Assembly (NCBI GenBank): GCA_020465985.1
Contig: JAANYP010000254.1
Coordinates: 159,001 to 223,000, forward strand
Length of the DNA stretch: 64,000 bases
Origin: Centrapalus pauciflorus
Taxonomy: Eukaryota; Streptophyta; Magnoliopsida; Asterales; Asteraceae
Direction: 5' to 3'
The position numbers were made by a program, and so were the translations under genes. Shown here one piece after another: positions 33,134-46,300 of the stretch. The first letter of the stretch is position 1, and every line of letters starts with the position of its first letter. The notes under the pieces are model-generated. The model saw only the letters and a program-made list of their open reading frames with translations. It did not search any database and was not told where the DNA came from.

Positions 33134-36100
33134 TAACCTAGCAAACCGCATTCCCGGTTCTCGTTCTCGTACCGAAGCGATCCACAAACTATGTGACTAT
33201 GCTTTAAAGAGCCATATGTAAACTGCCTAATAGTCAAACGTGGGCTTTCTGCCTAACAATCAAACAGCAGACCCAAAACATAGAGCAAATATAGCAGTAA
33301 AATATCTTCAATGAATAATACCCATATCATAAATAAATACAATCAATTCAGAAGTAAAAAAAATAAAATCATACCTTCAATGTCCCGACTTCTTTCGGTC
33401 GACTACGGCTGCTTTCCTTCGGTACTCGTGTTTGGTAATTGTAATAGCACCTATAAAAATATAAATAGATCACATACCATTACACTATCCCTAGCATAAA
33501 CAATCTTTTTTTACAGCCACATTATATAATGTCCTAGTACATATTATCATAATTTTCAGGAAATGACAGTAAATAGTGATTGGTATGAAGCGTTGTCTAA
33601 TTTGCACTTGATGGCAGCTTTATCACTACTTTATTATGGCTTCTAAATAAGCATTAACCATAAAACTCATGTTGATATCAAGAGTAAAGATGTCATTAAA
33701 ACAACTTAATAAATATTGACTAATCATGTTGATTACTAATCAGAGATGAGTAATCACCCAATATTAACTAGAAGCTAAAGCAGGTGGCCAAGTCCAAGTC
33801 TAGATTGCAGTAATTAAACCCAGATCTCAAATATAATTGTTATAGAAATTACTGATGATAAATAAATTAATAATATCCCGTATGATTATTAGTCAAAGAT
33901 TCGATGAATATGATGAATTGTTGGTTTTTCTTGACAACAAATCAGCACGGCTCCAGAGTAATTTCCTTGTTAATAACACCAAACAAAATCAACACGTTCA
34001 TGACTTTTATGAAATATGATAATTACCAGCAAATGATTATTACAAGGCGATAATTCATAACATTGCAAAAGCTTGATGGACATTGGACAAGGGTAAAAGA
34101 ATTATATTGGAGAGACCATGGTCTTCTGAAGAGCACCATGCTGTGACAAAGCAAATATGAAAAAGAGACCATGGTCTTCTGAAGAAGATGCTAAGCGCAA
34201 AATATTATATATACACTATCGTTTATGTGTTCATAATTTCACCAAGAATTTGGTTTATTATGAAACACTTTTCATGTTTTAACTTAACAAAGGAATTACA
34301 AGGCTCAAAAGGTTCAAGTTTTAGCCAAAGTTACTTGTCCTTTGCATTTGTCCATCAAGCTTTTGTTCTAAGTATATATACATTCATAAAAATACCATTT
34401 CATAAACATAAACACCTTTTGTTGCAGTAAAAAGAACCCTTAATAATGATAATTACCAGGCAGATTTTGAAAGTAACGACTCAAATGGTACAAAAAATGT
34501 AATAGTCAAAACGAGTTAAATAAAAAAAGTATGTAACTACTTTACGATGTAAACCATTTTCTTTCTTTGTAAACTCAAAAAACAAAGTGTATTAGACTAC
34601 ATAGTTTGCTGGATTGTATCTCATGCTCACTACATAGAGCCTATATGCAGAATACTCCTACAATTGGTTACGTTTGTCTACAAATCTAGAAACAAACCAA
34701 CTGAAAGACATGCATTAACAAGAAGATGACTAAATCATTCCTTAACGACCATATTACATATGAGGTTTACTATATAAGGTCTCAATCGTTTAGAAATAGT
34801 TACATAAACAAAATTTCAGAAAATAAAGCAAACTAGAGGATGAAATCCAAATACTCTGTAGTCAAGTTCCATTTTCACAGTAATCAAATACATAATTCAC
34901 ATGTGATAACATATAATGCAATTAACGTACATAATCCAAATTCTTTTGCAACTTTGCTACAGAAAATTGAAGAAACAGAGAAATTCGAGACAATGGAACT
35001 GAAACAGGAGAAACAGGTTCAAACAGGAGAAAGCGTAGTTTTAAACATCTCAATCCACTAGTTTCTATAACCCCCAAATTTCTTCATTGCAATTTCGAGA
35101 GAAATAAGTACAGGAGACCAGGGAATCAACGAATACCACAAAGACAAATTTACTAACCGAGATGAATACCTAATATAGGGAGTCAGCTGTGAGACCAATG
35201 ATGGCGTCGGCTGTAAGAGCGTCAGCTGCAAATGCGTCGGCTGTGACGGTGAGGGGCTGTGGCGTCACTGTCGGAGTTGGCGTCAGCATCAGCGTCTTCT
35301 AGGGTTTGAGAGGGGGATGGGTCATCGACGCAGAGAGGGATCATTGTTTCCTGTGACGATGAGGGGGAATGAGAGCCGTTCCTATTCCTGATTCAATAAG
35401 AGATGGTAAGAGTTTTTTTGCTCTTATCTTTTATTGGTAGCAAATGCTCTCATCACGTTTTCCTCCCACCGAATAAGATTTTTAAGCCCAATAAAAGTCC
35501 AATGAGAGGGATCAAACAGGCCCTTAATTCATGATTTATAGTCCTACAGTTATACGTAATCAATCTTTGAATGTACAAATATCCTCAAACTTTAATTACT
35601 AACCAATTGTTATCCTTCCTAAGCTAACCACATTAGCAATTATACATTCGACTGTTATCCGTACTATAATGCACAAAACCCAATGTCATTTTCATTTTTA
35701 CGTTTTATTATTACAGGCATTTCAGTGTTTACACTAGAACACCAGTAACTAGCATGATTCACGAACACCATTATAAATAGATAATCAACTTTCTTTTATT
35801 TCTCACAAGCAGCATCAAACATTCTCTCGAGTCTCAGGCAAGTTTTCATGGTCTACAAGTCACTCGTAATTATTTATCATCTACTCCCAATTCTCAAGCA
35901 AGTGTTAATCTCAAAAGGTTAGTCTTAAACTTCCAGCTGACACAATTTACACAACTATATGACTTTTACTCTCTTAGGTTCTGTTTGCCTCGTGGAATTA
36001 AGATTGCAGGAATTGGAAATTGCTTATAGGGTGTTCGAAACCTTGGATTACGAAAAAAAAATGAACTAAAAGTTATTTAAATTAAACCAAAATCTATTGT

Positions 36101-37253
36101 TCACGAACTTTGTCATTCATAGCTATTTGCAACGGAATTTAGATACCAACAGTCCAACATTTCACAACCACATTCACGGTGGACCCTAAACACCATTACG
36201 TAGCCCCACCACTATACACACTCATAATCAATAATTAAATTCCAATTTCTTCAAATTCTCAGGATCCAAACATTAATTGTGTTTAATTCTAAAAATCTCA
36301 TCAACTATATAGGATCAGGATGGGTAAATATCATAAAAAACCAACCAACCAACTGAAATCCCTAAAGTCCCTCAAAACTGTTTTTGTATTGTTGAAGTCC
36401 CTAAAGTTATATCTGTTGTTTCATTGATTTGATTATTTGAAATGACCTTTTGAACTAGGTAAATGCTGATTTAACATTAACTTACGTGAAAATACCATTT
36501 ATGTTAAATGCTTATGTGAAAGAAATCACAAAACCAAAATCCAAATTTAAACTGAAATAAAAACTCAGATCAGTTATTGAAGTTGTGTGTTCTGTGTGCA
36601 TATTTGGTGGAGAAGGACAAATAAAGGGCTGTGCTCACCTATATTTGGCTGCATATATGTTTCCGGTGTATTTTATGTTGTGTCAAACTGTCAATGAAGG
36701 GGAAAAAGCAAGGGTTGATCAACAAATATATATTCAGATAGTTCCAATACTAACCGAATATATTTATAGGGTTAAATGCATAAAAGAACAATTAACTTCC
36801 ATTTTTTACCGCTTACAGCAACATACTTTATTTTTTTTAATCATTCATAGGCCATAGCAATGTAATTTATAGAAGTTCAATTACGACTTAAATCTTCAAG
36901 AAAATATGTTTCTGTCTAAAATTTGAAAGCATGTTGCTATCCACACATTTAATCCAGCTACTATAAATACTAAAATGACGAAAATAGATTACAATAAATG
37001 GGAAAAAAAACATGAAGTATGTTGATGTAAATGGTAAAAAAAAAAAAGTATCTTGCTATACACAGTAAAATGATGAAAGTGGATTGCTATTAAATGCACT
37101 TAAACCATATCTTAAATGACCATGGAAATATGAACATACCTTGGCACACACAAGAGACAGCATATTCTGCAAAATAGAAACCGAGAACAGGTTTTGTCAT
37201 AGCTCATGTTCAGATGCAAGTGATTCTCTAGAAAATCCCCTTTCACTCCCCTA
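33134..37253. other. Intergenic DNA 3' of the PPR gene
   Basis: No gene that I can support. Contains a short duplication (GAGACCATGGTCTTCTGAAG at about 34110 and 34162), a GC-richer patch with GCGTCGGCTGT/GCGTCAGCTG repeats (35195-35350), a MITE-like end (GATCAAACAGGCCC near 35511) without a partner, and otherwise AT-rich sequence with homopolymer runs. Open frames at 34188, 34840 and 36585 lack domain character. Confidence 0.5.
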
Positions 37254-38618
37254 TCATATGTTATCATCCATAATAAACTGCGGTTTTGCAGATACGACTG
37301 GTCTCAGTTTCATTACATGCTTATATCTATCCTTGATACCATCTTCAATTCTTCCACAAAGCTCGTTACCTAATAAATCCATCCTCCCAACTGATTCAAG
37401 CATTCCACAGACCAACTTGTATGTATATTCTCTAGGTATCGATCCTCTATCAACCAATTCCACAAGAATATCCCATGCCTCCATCGCCTTTCCTGCTTCA
37501 CAAAAAGCATGGATTATAGGGGTATAGGAACTCGTAGAGGGTAGTCCATGATTAAAATTTTCCATCCTCCGCAACATAATCATAGCCTTACCAGTCTCGT
37601 TAGTGGCTGAATAGTATCTTATGAAAGAATTATAGGTAACACGATTCGGTAAGCAACCCTGTCGGACCATATCATCAAATAATTCTAAAGCCCTCTCAAT
37701 TCTGTACGTCTTGCAACAACCATCAATCAAACAATTATATGTTACAACATCAGGCTTAAAACCCTTAAAAAGCATGATTCGGAATAAGTGGTTAGCTTCC
37801 CACATTCTCCTCCTAATAGCTTTCCTACACCCAGTCTGCAAGCTACGTTTACAATAAGAACTAATCAAAATTGTGTAAGTAAAAGTATCAGGAGGGCACC
37901 TAAACCCGGGCAACTCCATTTGCTCGAACAAAAACTTGGCCATTTTGAAGTTACCAACTCTACATAACGCATAAATTATTGTATTGTACGAGCAAACATC
38001 CGGTTTACAATGGAATTGCTTCATCCGGTAGAATGCAGCCAATGCCTCATTTACTAGCCCCTCTTCTCCTAGAACTTTAATCAAACAGGTCATTGTCTCG
38101 GTCGTAACTAGCCCACCGCTACTTCTTCTTGACATATCCTTCAAAAATTTCCAAAGATCTTTTAATCTATTGCCTTTAGCCAAAACGATACCCATCTCCC
38201 TACAAGTCATTTCATTGTGATTAAACCCAAATTCGGACTCAATCCAGTAATAAAACTCAAGAGCTTTGTCTAATCCTAACTTCACTTTTTGTGGGTCTCG
38301 GTAAGCACCTGGGCCAAGAACCATCAGACCTTTGCGAATTTTACTCAATTCTTCATGAAGCTTTCGTTGTTTGAGAGGAGCTCGGTGCCTGAAGCCACTT
38401 TGACGGCCAATGGATCTTGTGGACTGGAAGAAGTATCTCGGTATGGATCTTAGTACCTCAATGACGAGTTCAATTGCCCATGGTTGATTTGAAAACTGAT
38501 GGCTTATAGATGATGATTTAGCAAAATGTGAGTCAAATGGATGATTTTGAATGATTGCAGCTAAAACTTGGTTCACGACATGAGCCTGACAACCGAATGC
38601 ATATTTTGAAGAAATCAT
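37254..38618 (-). CDS. P-type pentatricopeptide repeat (PPR) protein
   Basis: An intact 454-codon frame without introns, as usual for plant PPR genes. From about residue 160 there are tandem 35-residue helical-hairpin repeats with typical signatures: PDVCSYNTIIYALCRVG, PDTFTYTILISSYCK, PDVVTYNCLIDGCCK, PNRVTYNSFIRYYS and a final SYTPIIHAFCEAGK unit. No E or DYW extension follows, so it is P-class. Such proteins bind organellar RNA sequence-specifically and support its stability, splicing or translation; the N-terminal 100 residues, rich in Ser/Arg/His, may hold an organelle transit peptide. One repeat is widened by an insertion (TGCRKAIRRRMW). It resembles my recollection of the Arabidopsis At1g77405 type, unverified. 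The start at 38618 is the first ATG of the frame. Only convincing host gene here. Confidence 0.92.
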   Translation of the reverse strand: MISSKYAFGCQAHVVNQVLAAIIQNHPFDSHFAKSSSISHQFSNQPWAIELVIEVLRSIPRYFFQSTRSIGRQSGFRHRAPLKQRKLHEELSKIRKGLMVLGPGAYRDPQKVKLGLDKALEFYYWIESEFGFNHNEMTCREMGIVLAKGNRLKDLWKFLKDMSRRSSGGLVTTETMTCLIKVLGEEGLVNEALAAFYRMKQFHCKPDVCSYNTIIYALCRVGNFKMAKFLFEQMELPGFRCPPDTFTYTILISSYCKRSLQTGCRKAIRRRMWEANHLFRIMLFKGFKPDVVTYNCLIDGCCKTYRIERALELFDDMVRQGCLPNRVTYNSFIRYYSATNETGKAMIMLRRMENFNHGLPSTSSYTPIIHAFCEAGKAMEAWDILVELVDRGSIPREYTYKLVCGMLESVGRMDLLGNELCGRIEDGIKDRYKHVMKLRPVVSAKPQFIMDDNI

Positions 38619-39055
38619 TCTTTGAAATCAACTTGTAGGGCTCTGATTGTAGTATCTGGAAAAAACTAGGGCACATTATTTGGGGAAGCCAGGATTATTA
38701 TAAGTGAAATGAAGATAATTAAAACGTGAATTTAATAGAAGATGATACAATCAAATGCAAATACAATTCCAAATTAAAATTGTGCAAAAGATATACCTAA
38801 TGGAGACAAATAATATAAACAATTACTGAATAACACAGATGAATGCAAGAACTAACACACTTAATCCCACATTTCTTTTTCAATTAGGGTTGTAAATTAA
38901 CATACATAAACTTAACAATACAAAAATCAGTTGATGCCAAACAAAGATGACTGATATTCACACTCAACGAATTGCCCGTCTCCGTCTTACTATCTTAGAA
39001 ATGGTAGTTGAAAATTGAAATTAACAAAAGAAGTGGAGTATTGAATGGAAGGTTA
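38619..39055. other. Upstream region of the PPR gene
   Basis: AT-rich 5' flank likely holding the leader and promoter; no clear TATA. A stretch around 38838-38905 (GAATGCAAGAACTAACAC and CTTAATCCCACATTTC) recurs near 48977 and 49562. Confidence 0.5.
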
Positions 39056-39425
39056 GGTTGCGTTTAGTTAACGAAAACTAGTCATTTTTCAATTTCAGTT
39101 TTCAAATTATAGTTTTTAGAAAAAAAACAAGGGTTTCTATGAAAAGTGAAAACTTGTTTAGATGATGAAGTTTTAGTTTTTAGAAAAATAAGATGAGTGA
39201 TTATAAAATAAATAAAATAGGATAGGTGATGGAAAAGTAAGAGAGAGAAAAAGAGTATTATAAAGAAATAGGGTAGGTAATAGAAAAGTAAGAGAGAGAA
39301 TATGAAAAGTGGTATTTTAAAAAGTGAAATGAAAATTTATGACATTGTTGTTAAGTAAACAAGTTTTCATTTTTGTTGAATAGTGAGATGGAAAATTTGA
39401 AAATTTTCGGTAACTAAACGCACCC
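39056..39425. mobile_element. TTA-flanked MITE, 370 bp
   Basis: Ends GGTTGCGTTTAGTTA / TAACTAAACGCACCC are inverted repeats with one mismatch, flanked by TTA at 39053-39055 and 39426-39428. Harbinger-like size and TSD. The interior is AT-rich with complementary stretches (TTTTCATTTTT and its complement). Confidence 0.8.
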
Positions 39426-39803
39426 TTAATGTTTAGGGAATACCTTAGTGGCAGCAGCACAGATAGGTTAGTTGTTTTTTAGACAAAGTCACAAGTGTTA
39501 ATGCATTTGAGATTGTTAATGGAATTTAGTTTTCTTAAATTTGTTTATTAATATGGAGATATTTTAGTAAACTTAGTAACTAAGTTAATTTAGCCATGAA
39601 GAAAACTTAGTTTCCGTTTGGATTGCATGAACTTAAAATAATGGATTCTAAAATGATAGGATTTTAAAATATTTAGGGGGATGGATGGATTCTCAAAGGA
39701 GAAGTGGTGAATATGAAATGTTAAATTTTAATATTTAGTTTTATTGAAAGATGACATGGGAGGATTTCTAAATCCAAATCCTAAATGAGTTGTTTAAGAC
39801 TTC

Positions 39804-39895
39804 AAGTATACTCTATGCAGTTAATAGCGTCTCGCGGTCGAATAGCGGTCAAGACCGTTATTTGCTATAGCGGTTATCGCGGTGATATAGTGGTA

Positions 39896-39986
<91 letters not shown>

Positions 39987-40276
39987 TTAAAAAACATAAT
40001 ATAATGCATATATAAAATCTATAACAAGAAGTACAACCATGAACAACAGTAACATATTTGGATTTACAACTGTAGTGCAGGCGTGCATAACATAATACAT
40101 ATATATAATTAAATCATAAAAGGTTATATAAATACATAACATAATACATATATAAAATTAATATCATAAAAGGTTATGTAAGCGGGACCGCTATTTCCCA
40201 CCGCTATTTGTCACCGTTATTTGGTGAAAGTCCGCTAACTGCTATAGTGCCACTATTAACTACCCAGAGTATACTT
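39804..40276. mobile_element. Foldback element with central (TA)n
   Basis: Left AAGTATACTCT...GCAGTTAATAGCG and right CTATTAACTACCC AGAGTATACTT are inverted, and both halves carry repeated ATAGCGG/CCGCTAT units. The centre has an (AT)n run at 39899-39980. Non-coding, about 473 bp. Confidence 0.6.
39899..39980. repeat. (TA)n microsatellite
   Basis: About 80 bases of uninterrupted TA dinucleotides at the centre of a foldback. Confidence 0.97.
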
Positions 40277-40289
40277 ACCTATTAAAGAA

Positions 40290-42260
40290 CCTTACCTCCT
40301 AAGTAGCTTAGCTACCAAGAATTCTTAGAGGTGTAAACTCGTTTATATTGTAAGCCTATAAATAGGGGTATCGTGTTCAAAAGTTACTATATCACAACCC
40401 TTCAATTCTATTGTATCTCTCTCTTTAATTTTCAATATATAATCCTCCAAAGTATTGATTTATTTCTTCTATTCTCAAAGCATTATGGTGTTATAAAAGC
40501 CCATATTTTAAAAGGCGTTATGTAATTTATATTTACTTGAGAGAAACACAAGACGGAGTGAAACACTTGCAACTCCAATATTTTCTGGATTGCACTATCA
40601 TAGTTGGGTAGTGAAATGAAGACGTATTTGAAGTTTCAAGGTTTATGGAAGGTTGTAGAGAGTAGTGAAGATCCTCTTGCTCTTAGAGCAAATCCAACGA
40701 TTGCTCAATTAAAATCTTATGAAGAAGAATCGTTGAAAAAAGACAAGGCACTTACGTGATTGCATTTAGGACTTGCTGTCGAAATTTTCACCACCAGCAT
40801 GCACTTGGAGACGCCAAAAGAAGTGTGGGATGGATTTCAAGAGACATATGAAGGTCCTGATAGAGTAAAAGCCGTCAGATTATCAACACTCAGAAGAGAA
40901 TTTGAGTTGTTGAAAATGACAGATGATGAACTTGTCAAAGATTATTCAGCAAAAGTGATGGATGTAATTAATCAAATGAGGCTCAAGGTGAAGACGTGAA
41001 AGAGCAAAAAGTAGTAGAGAGAATGATGACACGTGTTCCTAAAAAATTTGAAGCTAAAAATTTCCGCTATTAAAGAATCGTGTGATCTTAGTGTGCTTAC
41101 AATTTCTGAGCAAACAAGCAAGCTCCAAGCACAAGAACAGAGTTTCTATAACAAGGGTGAAAGTACAAAACAGAATACTTACAAGAGAAGAAATTTCAAC
41201 AAGGAAAACAAAGGCCCTACCTCACAAAGTTCTTCAACATCAAAAAAATGTAATTTTCTTACCTTGTAAAGTTTGTCAAAAGTCAAAACACAAACCATTA
41301 AAAAGTTGATTGTTGGTTCAAAGATAAACCAAACTTTAAGTGCAACTTTTGCAAAAAGTTTGTGCATATTGAAAAATATTGTAGAGCAAAGAAAAATCAA
41401 TGGCATACACATAAACTTCAGAAGCAAATGTTTCAAAAGAGAACCGAAAAGATGATGCGCACTTGTTCATGGCATCACATGTTGACAATTATTCAAAAAA
41501 TCTTACATGGCTAGTACATAGTGGATGTACAAGCAATATGACTCCCGATTCATCTTTCTTTAAAGTCTTGATACAGCAGTCAACACTAAAGTAAAGTTAT
41601 GAAATGGAGAAGTTGTTCAAGCTAAGGGAAGAGTCACTATTGTTGTTAACACTAAGCAAGGTACCAAATACATCTCCAATGTCTGCCTTATATATTCCTG
41701 AACTTGATCAAATACATCAAAACTTATTGTGTCTGTGTGTCCCTCAAATGACAAAAAATGGCTATAGTGTGAATTTAAAGATTATTGCACCTCCATTTTA
41801 AACGACACGACTGGTTCGAAGTAGCTACTCTTGATACAATGAATAATAGATTCTACTTGAAGCTTGATGTTGCAAATGTTCGTGTTTTTTGTGTTATGAA
41901 AGATGATAGTTTGAAATGGCACAAAAGATTTGGTCACTTCAATTATAGAATGTCGAACGGATGCATACTACTCAATTGGTGAACGACATGCCATCGCTGA
42001 AGTCGATTCTAAATGTGAAGGTTGTCAATTGTGAAAAAGTCGCAGGTTGCATTTCTCAAAATCTAGTGTGACAATAGCCACACAAAAACTAGAGATTGTG
42101 CACTCTAATATATGTCTACATCATCCTGGAGTGGCAACAAGTACTTTGTACTTTTCATTGGCGATTTATTTTCTTAACAACAGAACTTCCATTCTTTCAA
42201 CATTTAAGAATTTCAAAAAACTTGTCGCGGTGCAAGTAGTAGTACTTTACATATAATAAC
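40290..42260 (+). pseudogene. Decayed Copia element: LTR, gag, protease, start of integrase
   Basis: An LTR-like start with CCTATAAATAGGGG (about 40356-40370) and a degenerate tRNA-Met primer site (TATGGTGTTATAAAAGCC near 40485) precede a Copia gag: about 40620 LWKVVES, then EVWDGFQETYEG, RLSTLRREFELLKM and a CX2CX4HX4C-like knuckle (CNFCKKF, about 41340). Protease is suggested by a degraded HSGCTSNMT (about 41520) and the pre-integrase domain by LKWHKRFGHFNY (about 41910). Many stops and shifts; homology fades by about 42060. Clearly older than, and different from, the Sirevirus at the left. Confidence 0.8.
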
Positions 42261-43312
42261 CATATAATTTAAAACACACACAGCTTAATCTAAAACATAA
42301 TAATAAACCTAATAAAATTATCAATGGTCAAAATGGTATGACTTTCCTAATTAGTGATTTCGAGAACGAAATCAATTTAAGTGTTGAGTGTTATAAAAAA
42401 GCCCAAACCCAAGAAAGATCAGGTTAAATCAGTGTATTTCTAAACAATTTATCAGTAAATCTCAAACGCATCGTACAAGTCAGTCTTGCGAATAAACGAC
42501 GGGGGTTTAAAAAAGTCAAGCAATCGTTCACAATGTTCATTGAATCAATGTAACAAACTCTTTTGAACTTTAAATTCCTGTTATTTTGATACGTAGTCTG
42601 CCATTATAGTAGAATAAGTAGTTCTTCTTATGCCCATCTATTGAGTGCCATAGTAGACTTCTATCAGCTATATATTTCACATTGTAATGACCTCAGGGAG
42701 GCATGTATGGAATAGAAACCTTTGAGCATAGTATTACTCTTGCTAGACCTTTGTATTTGTAGTTTCAATCTCCATTGTTGCTATCATTTTTAAGGATTAT
42801 GATGTTGTATTTGTGAAATCAGAAGTAAATTAAAAGAATATCGAGATAATAAACAAACCTGATATTAGGGTTTCGGCGGCGGTGGTGGTCCTATGGCGGC
42901 GCTACACCAGGGATGGCCGTAATGGCCCTGATGGCGACAGTCAAGTGAGAGAGGGTGATGGGTGAGTGTGTCGTGGTGAGGCCGAGCGGTGGTGGCAGCA
43001 GCCAAGAGGGAGAAGGAGCGAGGCAGAGCGGTGGTGGCGGCGGCACTAGGGTTTGAGCCGCCGTCGACGAGCCGCAGATAGAGAAAGAGAGGGAGTTGAG
43101 TAACGGTTAGGCCGGTTTTCTGGTGCTCGCCGACGGAGAACGGTGACGGTTGTCGCCGGCCGGAGAAGGCAGAGAGAGAGGTGGGTGGGTTGTGAGTTGT
43201 GACCGACAAAACAAGAGGAAACGAAGGAAAGGGAACCTGACCTGGGAAGGGTCTTGACCCGACCCGGTATCCTAAAACATCTAAATCAATAAAATCATAT
43301 AAACCGGTTATT
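42261..43312. other. Spacer with a GC-rich patch
   Basis: AT-rich to 42860, then a GC-rich block (42870-43200) with GGCGGTGGTGG and GAGAGGG runs. The minus-strand frame across it (42865-43209) is Ser/Pro/His/Ala-rich with no recognisable domain; it could be a leader of a lost gene or transposon. Confidence 0.4.
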
Positions 43313-46300
43313 ACCGTGCGTTGCTGCGGGGGTAAAAAATAATTAGTTACAAAAATAAATATAAAAACAAATGAACAAAAATATTTTTCAAGTATTTCAA
43401 ATAACGAAACACAACTGAATCAGGATCGAAGAGTGAAATTGGAAAGCTGATATAGATTCAAGAATCAAGACAAATGATACTGTTAGTTGTTTATTATCGT
43501 TGATTTTTTGATTTTGCAATGTTAAAATTACAAACAGTGTCTTATTAAATTGGATTAGAACCAGATTTAATTAATTAAATATCCATACCCATAATTTGAA
43601 AATTTGACATTGATTAGATTTAATCGAATTTAATTTGTTGCTTTCACGATTAAATGAAATAAATTTATAACGATAATGTCTCTAATACATTGATCAGAGT
43701 TGGTCAACGATATAATAGTAGTGTTTAATATTATAGATTATCATATTTAATAAAAAAATCTAAACATTAAATAGTAACATTTTAATTATAAAGCAATTTC
43801 ATTAAATTTTGTATCGTGCATTTGAATTATAAAGTCTTTTTCATACAATTAAACATAACATAATAGTTTCAAAAGACAACTCCAAACATGAGTATAATTA
43901 AAATCATAATTTTAAGTGTGTAAAAAATGTTGTAATAATAAATGTTAAAATATGACTAAACAAAATCTTATTAAAATAAAAGGGCTTAATAAAATATAAT
44001 GCTAAGATAATGGCGTGTTATAAAAGAATTAAATTTAAAATAAAAAAAGAACGAACAAATGTCATTGGCCTACTCCATGCATTTGAATAATAAAGTATTT
44101 TTCATACAATTAAACATAACTCCAAACATAAGTATAATTATAATCATAATTTTTGAGTGTGTAATAAAATATTGTAATAATAAGTTTTAAAATAGGAAAA
44201 AATTAAAAGTGCTAAATTAAAGATAACGCTAAGATAATGGTGTGTTATGAAAAAATTAAATTTAAACTAAAAATAAAAAAATGTCGATCAGCTTACTCCA
44301 TCCATTTGAATAATAAAGTCTTTTTCATACAATTAAACATAACTACAAACACTCGTATAATTAAAATCATAATATTAAGTGTGTAATAAAATATTGTAAT
44401 AATAAATGTTAAAATAGGAGTAAACAAAATTTTATTAAAATAAAAGAGCTAAAAAAGATAATGCTAACATAATGGTGTGTTATGAAAAATTAAAAATTAA
44501 AAAAATATCATTGGCGTAGCCGATATGGTAATATATATTACAAACATAAGTATATATAAAATCATAATATTAAGTGTGTAATAAAATATTGTATTAATAA
44601 ATGTTAAAATAGGAGTAAACAAAAATTTATTAAAATAAAAGGGCTAAATAAAAGATAACGCTAAGATAATGGTGTGTTATGAGAAACTGAAATTAAAAAA
44701 AAAATGCCATTAGCATAGCTGATATGTGTGTGTAATAAAATATTGCAATTTTAAATGTTAAAGTAAGAGTAACAAAAGTTTATTAAAATACAAGCGCTAA
44801 ATAAAAGATAACGCTAATATAATGGTGTGTTATGAAAAATTGAAAATTAAAAAAAAAAGAAAAAAAAAACGCCATTGGCGTAGCATATATAGTAATATAT
44901 ATACTACAAAGATAAGTATAATTAAAATCATAATATTAAGTGTATAATAAAAAATTGTAATAATAAATGTTAAAATAGAAGTAAACAAAAATCTATTAAA
45001 ATAAAAGATGGGCTAAATAAAAGATAACGCTAAGATGAGTGTGTGTTATAAAAATTGAAATTAAAAAAAAAAGAAAAAAGAAAAAAAAGGCCATTGGCCT
45101 ATATGATATGGTAAATGTATATATACGAGTTATTAACACCCGCGTGTTGCTGCGGGGTAAAAAATAATTAGTTACAAAAATAAATATAAAAACAAATGAA
45201 CAAAAATATTTTTCAAGGAATTCAAATAACGAAACACAATTGAATCAGGATCGAAGAGTGAAATCGGAAAGCTGATATAGATTCAAGAAGCAAGACAATT
45301 GATACTGTTAGTTGTTTATTATCATTGATTTCTAGATTTTGCAATGTAAAATTACAAATAATGTCTTATTAAATTGCATCGGAACCAGATTTAATTAATT
45401 AAATATTCATATCCATAATTTGAAATTTTGACATTGATTAGATTTAATCGTCAATATAATTTGTTGCTTTTACTATCAAATCAAATAAATTTATAACGAT
45501 AATGTCTCTAATACATTGATCAGAGTTGGTCAACGATATAATAGTAGTGTTCTATGTTTACATTATCATATTTAATAAAAAATCTAATAAAGCAATTTCA
45601 TTAAATTTTGTATCGTGCATTTGAATTATAAAGTCTTTTTCATACAATTAAACATAACATAATATTTTCAAAAGACAACTCCAAACATAAGTATAATTAA
45701 AAATCATAATTTTAAGTGTGTAAGAAATATTGTAATAATAAATGTTAAAATAGGACTAAACAAAATCTTATTAAAATAAAAGGGCTTAATAAAAGATAAT
45801 GTTAAGATAATGGCGTGTTATAAAAAAATTAAATTTAAAATAAAAAAGAACGAACAAATGCCATTGGCCTACTTCATGTATTTGAATAATAAAGTATTTT
45901 TCATACAATTAAACATAACTCCAGACATAAGTATGATCATAACCATAATTTTAAGTGTATAATAAAATATTGTAATAATAAATGTTAAAATATGAATAAA
46001 TTAAAATGGTTAAATGAAAGATAACGCTAAGATTAGGATGTGTTATGAAAAATTAAATTTAAACTAAAAATAGAAAAAATGTCATCGGCTTACTCCATCC
46101 ATTTGAATAATAAAGACTTTTTCATACAATTAAACATAATTACAAACATACGTATAATTAAAATCATAATATTCAGTGTGTAATAAAATATTGTAATAAC
46201 AAATGTTAAAATAGGAGTAAACAAAAATTTATTAAAATAAAAGAGCTAAATAAAAAATAATGCTAACATAATGGTGTGTTATGAAATTAAAATATAAAAA

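Noticed and set aside
42865..43209. 114-codon GC-rich minus-strand frame
   Set aside because: Low-complexity Ser/Pro/Ala composition with no neighbouring exons or recognisable family.
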